Assembly: GCF_946221105.1 (NCBI RefSeq)
Contig: NZ_CAMICL010000066.1
Location: 1 to 9,561 of the forward strand
DNA from: an uncultured Corynebacterium sp.
GTDB taxonomy: Bacteria > Actinomycetota > Actinomycetes > Mycobacteriales > Mycobacteriaceae
DNA length: 9,561 nucleotides
Direction: 5' to 3'
The notes under the pieces are model-generated. The model worked only from the letters and a program-made list of their open reading frames with translations, did no database searches and was not told the origin of the DNA. Of the stretch, positions 5,706 through 9,561 are shown one piece after another. The position numbers and the translations under genes are program-made. Position 1 is the stretch's first letter, and every line of letters begins with the position of its first letter.

Positions 5706-6051
5706 CCTGCTGCCCCTGCTCATCGGGGTTGCGGCCGTGTTCATCGGCGGCATGCTGGGCGGGTTCGCCCGCTGGCTGCTCATGCGCCAGATCCACAGCC
5801 CGCTTGCGTCCACGTTCGCGGCGAACGTCTCGGCCGCAGCAGTCATCGGCTTCGCGGCGGCGGCGCCGGGCGTGTGGCGCGTCGGCATCGGCGTCGGCTT
5901 CGCCGGGGCGTTGTCCACCCTGTCCATGCTCGCGCGCCAGCTCGGCGAGATGGTCGAAAGCGGCGAGTTCGTCCTCGCCGTGAAATACGGGGTGGGCACC
6001 GCCCTTGCCGCCATCGCGGCCTCGGCGGTCGGCGTGTACGGCTTCGGGTAA
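5698..6051 (+). CDS. crcB: CrcB/FluC-like membrane protein, second subunit of pair 2
   Basis: This 117-aa four-helix protein is a paralogue of the product starting at 4968, sharing GGMLGGFAR, STFAAN, GVGFAGALST and the ARQLGEM region. The ATG overlaps the preceding stop by 8 bp (ATGGCTGA), mirroring the junction of pair 1, and a GGGGG run lies about 7 nt upstream. Arg25 and Asn43 are conserved. The helix-3 motif is GALSTLSML, so both aromatic Phe-box positions are Leu (Leu75, Leu78). It is the last gene of the plus-strand unit, and its stop lies 7 bp from the stop of the convergent ABC permease. It could be a variant channel subunit, a modulator, or a duplicate drifting from function. Confidence 0.87.
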   Translation: MADLLPLLIGVAAVFIGGMLGGFARWLLMRQIHSPLASTFAANVSAAAVIGFAAAAPGVWRVGIGVGFAGALSTLSMLARQLGEMVESGEFVLAVKYGVGTALAAIAASAVGVYGFG

Positions 6052-6058
6052 GCCGCCC

Positions 6059-8587
6059 CTATTCCGCGATGGCGTCCAGCGGCGGCGTCTTCGCCGCCCT
6101 GCCCGCCGGCCACACCGCGGCCAGCAGGCCAACCAGGAACGACCCGGCTAGGACGGTGAGGATGAACGGCCACGGGACGGAGATCGTCGTCAAGCCTTTT
6201 GCCTCAAGGACGGTGAGGAACGCCCACCCCAACCCAAGCCCCAACAGCACGCCGAGGATGGCGCCGTAGACCGTCATCTGCACCGACTCCAGCGTGATCA
6301 TCGTGCGGACCTGGCGGCGCTGCGTGCCCACCGCACGCAACATGCCGATCTCCTGGCGCCGCTCAATCACCGACAGCGTCAGCGTGTTCACGATGCCCAG
6401 GATCGCGATCACCACCGCCAGCGACAACAGCGCGTACATGATGAACAGCATCTGGTCGATCAAGGCGGAGACCTCGCCCGCCATATCCTGCGTGGAGCGG
6501 ACCTGCACCACGATGTCGTGGCGCACCTCTTCCTCGAGGTTGGCGCGCAGCTGGGCCTCGTCCAGCGTGCCGTCGTTGTTCACGCCGACCATGAGGACGC
6601 GCCCAGTGCCCCGCGCGCCCGTGGCCGCGGCCGCCTCGTCGGAGACCACAAACGACTGCAAGATACTTGACGGCTCGAAGGTCCCGCCCAGGGTCGCTTC
6701 CACCGACTCGCCGGTAGGCCCCGCTACGGGGAGGGTGTCGCCGACGCGCCAGCCGTGCTCCTGCGCCAGCGGAACCGGCGCGATGATGGTGTTGCCGTCC
6801 AGGCTGGAGCTGCCCTCCACCATGTCAAGGGGGATCAGGTCCGCCGGGTCGCCCTGCAGCACGTCGGTGACGCCAAAGCCGCCGAGCTGGTAGCCGAACT
6901 GCCCGTCCACCGTGATCGGGGCCTGGGTGTACGCGGCCGTCTCGCCGGCGCCGTCCACCGCTTTAAGACGCTCCGGCAGGTCCTCCGGCAGCGGGAACAC
7001 CCCGTTCTGCGGTCCGGACAGCACGAAATCCGCGGACACCTCGCTGCTGGCGACGTCATCCACCGAGCGCTTCATCGACGCGCCCAGCATGCCGATCACC
7101 GTCACCAACGCAATGCCCAGCATCAGCGCAAACGCTGTGGTGGCGGTGCGGCGCGGGTTGCGGCGCGTGTTCGTGGACGCGAGCCTGCCCACCGCCCCGA
7201 ACGGCAGCCCGATGGCCCTGCCCAGCGGCGGCACCACCGGCAGGCTCAGCGCAGGGCCGGCCAGGAACAGGCCGGTGATCGCGGCCAGTGCCGCCGCGCC
7301 CACCAACCCCTCGCGGCGGCCGGTCGCGCCATCGTCCCAGCCCATCGCGTACACCGCCGCCGCGACACCCGCGGCCACCAGGATCAGACCCGCGACCGTG
7401 CGCCAGCGCAGCGGCTGCGGGGTGGCGGCCTCGCTGGAGCGCATCGCCTCCACCGGCTTGACCTGCCCCGCCTTGCGAGCCGGCGCCAGCGCCGACAGCA
7501 CCGTCACCAGCGTGCCCACCACCAGCGGCACCACGACCGCGCGGGTGGACAGGCCCGTGCCCGCTTCCGGCAGCGGCATGCCGTAGCGGGCCATCGCCAC
7601 CCGGATCAGCGCCACCAGCCCCACGCCGCCGGCCACGCCGAGCGCGGAGCCGATTACGCCCACCAGCGCGGACTCGAACGCCACCGAGCGGGTGATCTGC
7701 CCGCGCGACGCCCCCAACGCGCGCAGCAGCGCAAACTCGTGGGTGCGCTGCGCCACGATCATGGAGAACGTGTTCGCAATCAAGAACGTCCCCACCAGCA
7801 GCCCTACCAGGCCAAACGCCACCAAAATGTAGCTGATAAAGCTCAAACCTTCGCGGATCTGCTGCGACATCTCCTCGGCCACATCCGCGCCCGCGCGCAC
7901 CTCCAGCTCCGGGAACTGCGCCTTCAGCCTATCGACGACCCCAGCTCCCCCATCCAACGTCACCGCCGGCACCGACGCGCCGTCCCGGTACACGTCGAGG
8001 TACGCCTGCTCCCCCACACGCATCACCAGCGACGTCTCCTGCGCCAGCGGGTCCTCGTACAGCCCCGTGACGGTGAACTCGTTGCGCCCGTCCTTGTCCA
8101 CCACGATGAGCTTCTCGCCCATCCCAATGCCGTACTTCTGCGCGCCGTTCGCATTGACGGCGATGTCGCCGGCGGCGGTGGGAGCGGAGCCGTCGATAAG
8201 CACAGGCGCCCTCCCCACAGCCTCACCCTCGCTGTAGAAAGGCATGAGACGGGAGGTGCCGAGCTGAGTCTGAATCGCAACTTCATCTTGCCTAGCGACG
8301 ACCACAGGAACATCCACGAACACATTCACCCGATCGACGCCCTCCGTGTCCTCGATGGCGTGGAACGTGTCCATGTCGATGCTGCCCTCGGTCGGGCGCA
8401 CCACCGCGTCCACGTCCTCCAGGGCCGTATCGACGGCCGAATCGAACGTGGCGGACAGCATGTTCGTGAACATCAGCGCGCCCGACAGGAACGCCGTGCC
8501 CAGCACCACCGCCAGCACCGTCAGCGCGAGGCGCAGCTTGTGCGCCGCGACGTTGCGCAGCGACACCTTGGTCAACGTGTTGGCCAT
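6059..8587 (-). CDS. ABC transporter permease with two FtsX domains
   Basis: This 842-aa membrane protein is the permease of a MacB/LolCDE-type (type VII) ABC system. It has one helix at about residues 20-40, an extracytoplasmic MacB-PCD-like domain (about 45-245) and a first FtsX domain with three helices (about 253-372). Two extra helices (about 398-450), a helix at 485-505, a second extracytoplasmic domain (about 506-708) and a second FtsX domain (about 712-828) follow. The repeated coupling-helix motifs RTHEFALLRALGAS (281-294) and RRQEIGMLRAVGTQ (743-756) contact the ATPase. Such systems move lipids, lipoproteins or peptides out of the membrane or transmit force to periplasmic enzymes; the substrate is unknown here. 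Its ATG directly abuts the ATPase stop (TAG-ATG), implying coupled translation and a 1:1 complex. The double domain probably lets one chain replace a permease dimer. Confidence 0.92.
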   Translation of the reverse strand: MANTLTKVSLRNVAAHKLRLALTVLAVVLGTAFLSGALMFTNMLSATFDSAVDTALEDVDAVVRPTEGSIDMDTFHAIEDTEGVDRVNVFVDVPVVVARQDEVAIQTQLGTSRLMPFYSEGEAVGRAPVLIDGSAPTAAGDIAVNANGAQKYGIGMGEKLIVVDKDGRNEFTVTGLYEDPLAQETSLVMRVGEQAYLDVYRDGASVPAVTLDGGAGVVDRLKAQFPELEVRAGADVAEEMSQQIREGLSFISYILVAFGLVGLLVGTFLIANTFSMIVAQRTHEFALLRALGASRGQITRSVAFESALVGVIGSALGVAGGVGLVALIRVAMARYGMPLPEAGTGLSTRAVVVPLVVGTLVTVLSALAPARKAGQVKPVEAMRSSEAATPQPLRWRTVAGLILVAAGVAAAVYAMGWDDGATGRREGLVGAAALAAITGLFLAGPALSLPVVPPLGRAIGLPFGAVGRLASTNTRRNPRRTATTAFALMLGIALVTVIGMLGASMKRSVDDVASSEVSADFVLSGPQNGVFPLPEDLPERLKAVDGAGETAAYTQAPITVDGQFGYQLGGFGVTDVLQGDPADLIPLDMVEGSSSLDGNTIIAPVPLAQEHGWRVGDTLPVAGPTGESVEATLGGTFEPSSILQSFVVSDEAAAATGARGTGRVLMVGVNNDGTLDEAQLRANLEEEVRHDIVVQVRSTQDMAGEVSALIDQMLFIMYALLSLAVVIAILGIVNTLTLSVIERRQEIGMLRAVGTQRRQVRTMITLESVQMTVYGAILGVLLGLGLGWAFLTVLEAKGLTTISVPWPFILTVLAGSFLVGLLAAVWPAGRAAKTPPLDAIAE

Positions 8588-9364
8588 CTAGTCCTCCATG
8601 CCAGCCATGACGCGGAGGATGGAATCCATGTCCGGGTCGCGCATCTCGTCGACGATGTTGCCGTCGCGCAGGAACACCACGCGGTCGGCGTAGGAGGCCG
8701 CGCGGGCGTCGTGCGTGACGATGACCACCGTCTGCCCGTCCTTGTCCACCGCAGTGCGGAGAATGTCCAGGACTTCCTTCGAGGCGTTGGAATCCAGGTT
8801 GCCGGTGGGCTCGTCGCCGAAGATCAGCTCCGGGCGGCTCACCAGCGCACGGGCGCAGGCGACGCGCTGCTGCTGGCCTCCCGACAGCTCCGCCGGGCGA
8901 TGATCCAGGCGCTTGGATAGACCCAGGCGGTCGGTGACCTCGTCGAACCAATTGGGGTCCACCTTGCCGCCCGCGATGTTCGTGGGCAGCGTGATGTTCT
9001 CCGCGGCCGTGAGGGTGGGCACCAGGTTGAAGGATTGGAAGATGAACCCGAGGCGGTCACGCCTCAGCGCCGTGAGCTGCTTGTCGTTGAGCTGGGATAA
9101 GTCCGTCTCACCGATGTACGCTTCGCCGGTGGTTGCGGAGTCCAGCCCCGCCATGACGTGCATGAGCGTGGACTTACCCGACCCGGACGGGCCCATAATG
9201 GCCGTGAACTCGCTACGGCCAAACTCAACGCTGACTCCGTCGAGCGCCCTGACCTCGGTATCGCCCTTGCCGTACGTCTTGACCAGGCCGACAGCCCGGG
9301 CTGCGGCTTCTCTGGTTGCCGTCTTTGGTTCTTCCGTCTTACGGATCTCGCCCATCTCAGCCAT
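8588..9364 (-). CDS. ABC transporter ATP-binding protein, LolD/MacB type
   Basis: This 258-aa cytoplasmic ATPase has every nucleotide-binding motif: Walker A GPSGSGKST (58-66), Q-loop Gln110, signature LSGGQQQR (160-167) and Walker B LIFGDEPT with catalytic Glu185. The D-loop NLDS (189-192) and switch His218 are also present. The FIFQSFNLVPTLTAAEN segment and overall length match ATPases paired with FtsX-type permeases. It should power the 842-aa permease encoded immediately downstream. The ATG at 9364 is preceded by AGGAAGG (9380-9374) with a 9-nt spacer; an in-frame ATG three codons later has no better site. The first ~20 residues are a charged tail not needed for the fold. A promoter-like element lies 36-41 bp upstream. 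Confidence 0.95.
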   Translation of the reverse strand: MAEMGEIRKTEEPKTATREAAARAVGLVKTYGKGDTEVRALDGVSVEFGRSEFTAIMGPSGSGKSTLMHVMAGLDSATTGEAYIGETDLSQLNDKQLTALRRDRLGFIFQSFNLVPTLTAAENITLPTNIAGGKVDPNWFDEVTDRLGLSKRLDHRPAELSGGQQQRVACARALVSRPELIFGDEPTGNLDSNASKEVLDILRTAVDKDGQTVVIVTHDARAASYADRVVFLRDGNIVDEMRDPDMDSILRVMAGMED

Positions 9365-9386
9365 TGAGGTCCGCCTTCCTATCCAT

Positions 9387-9420
9387 TCACTCTTCCGGGA
9401 CTATACGCACCCGGAGGTGA
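9387..9420 (-). promoter_or_regulatory. Probable promoter with overlapping inverted repeat (ABC operon)
   Basis: On the minus strand TATAGT (9405-9400) is a good -10 hexamer about 36 nt upstream of the ATPase start; a matching -35 is not evident. The hexamer lies in the 10-nt spacer of a dyad, TCCGGG (9394-9399) and CCCGGA (9410-9415). Further outward, TCAC (9387-9390) and GTGA (9417-9420) also match, offset by 2 nt. A dyad centred on a -10 box is a typical repressor-operator layout, but the same bases could simply form a hairpin. No regulator gene is present in the window to support a specific factor. Confidence 0.45.
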
Positions 9421-9430
9421 ACCGCTGAGA

Positions 9431-9458
9431 GTCAGGCGAAGGGGCCTGCTGCCCTGAC
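9431..9458. other. Inverted repeat upstream of the ABC promoter
   Basis: GTCAGG (9431-9436) and CCTGAC (9453-9458) form a perfect 6-bp dyad. On the minus strand an alternative inner hairpin, GGGC-AGCAG-GCCC, can form. The repeat lies about 25 bp upstream of the TATAGT hexamer, so it would be a DNA-level element (activator or repressor site) rather than part of the ABC mRNA. No T-run follows on either strand, so a terminator is unlikely. Confidence 0.3.
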
Positions 9459-9561
9459 GAGGTTCGCGTGGGCATGTTTTGCAAAAATCGTCGCGTTCGG
9501 TCGTGTTTGTGCTGGTCGCGGCAAAAGGCAGGTGGTTGTGCCGCCGGGTTTTACACACTCT
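9459..9561. other. Right-end region without a supported gene
   Basis: No RNA gene or convincing coding frame is seen. A plus-strand frame from ATG 9474 is open to the edge, but its product would be rich in Cys and Arg with no recognisable fold. The stretch has a G/T-rich plus strand and contains the perfect 10-bp palindrome TTTTGCAAAA (9477-9486), which could be a regulator site for a gene beyond the edge. Its composition differs from the coding DNA to its left. Confidence 0.4.

Larger units (their letters stand above)
4634..6051 (+). repeat. Tandem duplication of a two-gene crcB cassette
   Basis: Genes 1 and 3 resemble each other, and genes 2 and 4 resemble each other, more than neighbours within a pair do. 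Both cassettes have the same 8-bp ATG/stop overlap inside nearly the same 15-bp context (CGCCGCCATGGCTAG and CGCCGGCATGGCTGA). Nucleotide similarity is most obvious around 4773-4840 versus 5501-5568, coding for the helix 2-3 region. This supports duplication of the whole pair followed by divergence. It is not a recent exact repeat, and transfer of one pair from a relative is the other possibility. Confidence 0.75.

Noticed and set aside
6052..6086. A GCCGCC/GGCGGC inverted repeat as a bidirectional terminator between the convergent units
   Set aside because: The arms are 23 nt apart, one lies inside the permease coding sequence, and neither strand has a T-run after the stem.
6755..8920. 721-codon open frame on the plus strand opposite the ABC genes
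   Set aside because: It crosses the junction of two firmly identified minus-strand genes and its product is dominated by His, Arg and Gln, the usual sign of an antisense shadow in GC-rich DNA.
9474..9561. A plus-strand gene beginning at ATG 9474 and running off the edge
   Set aside because: There is no clear ribosome-binding site, and the 29 visible residues are rich in Cys and Arg with no recognisable motif; the evidence is too weak to call it.

Overview
The window looks like a chromosomal core segment of a high-GC actinobacterium, most probably Corynebacterium. The grounds are the strong GC bias with G/C-rich third codon positions, the GTG starts, and the gene content: pgm, an anchored thioredoxin-fold protein, crcB pairs and a FtsX-type ABC exporter. 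From memory, C. glutamicum has pgm, a crcB pair and a similar ABC transporter close together, but I could not check this here. No mobile element, CRISPR array or rRNA is seen.

The left part (1-3095) is read on the minus strand. In transcription order, pgm (phosphoglucomutase) is followed after 18 bp by a DoxX/MauE-like four-helix membrane protein, and after 57 bp by a membrane-anchored DsbA-like thioredoxin-fold protein with a CSHC active site. A strong 13-bp hairpin (122-151) probably ends this unit. Downstream of it a separate sigma-70-like promoter (72-100) drives a tRNA-Ala(GGC) gene, whose 3' end lies outside the window.

The middle part (3205-6051) is read on the plus strand from a 109-bp AT-rich divergent region. 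An AGCS-family sodium:alanine/glycine symporter, probably translated from a leaderless mRNA, is followed after 10 bp by four consecutive crcB/fluC fluoride-channel genes. The four form two two-gene cassettes. In each cassette the first stop and second start overlap by 8 bp in the same way, so the set looks like a tandem duplication of a heterodimer-type pair. The two pairs have diverged at pore positions: the first has one Phe-box residue in each subunit, while the second has only Leu/Ile at all four positions. This is the most interesting feature of the window.

The right part (6059-9364) is read on the minus strand: an ABC ATPase with its 842-aa double-FtsX permease (stop and start directly adjacent, TAG-ATG), probably an exporter or lipid/lipoprotein-handling MacB/LolCDE-type system. 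It converges on crcB with only 7 bp between stop codons. Its promoter region carries a -10-like TATAGT inside an imperfect inverted repeat (9387-9420) and a second dyad farther upstream (9431-9458). The last ~100 bp hold no gene I can support.
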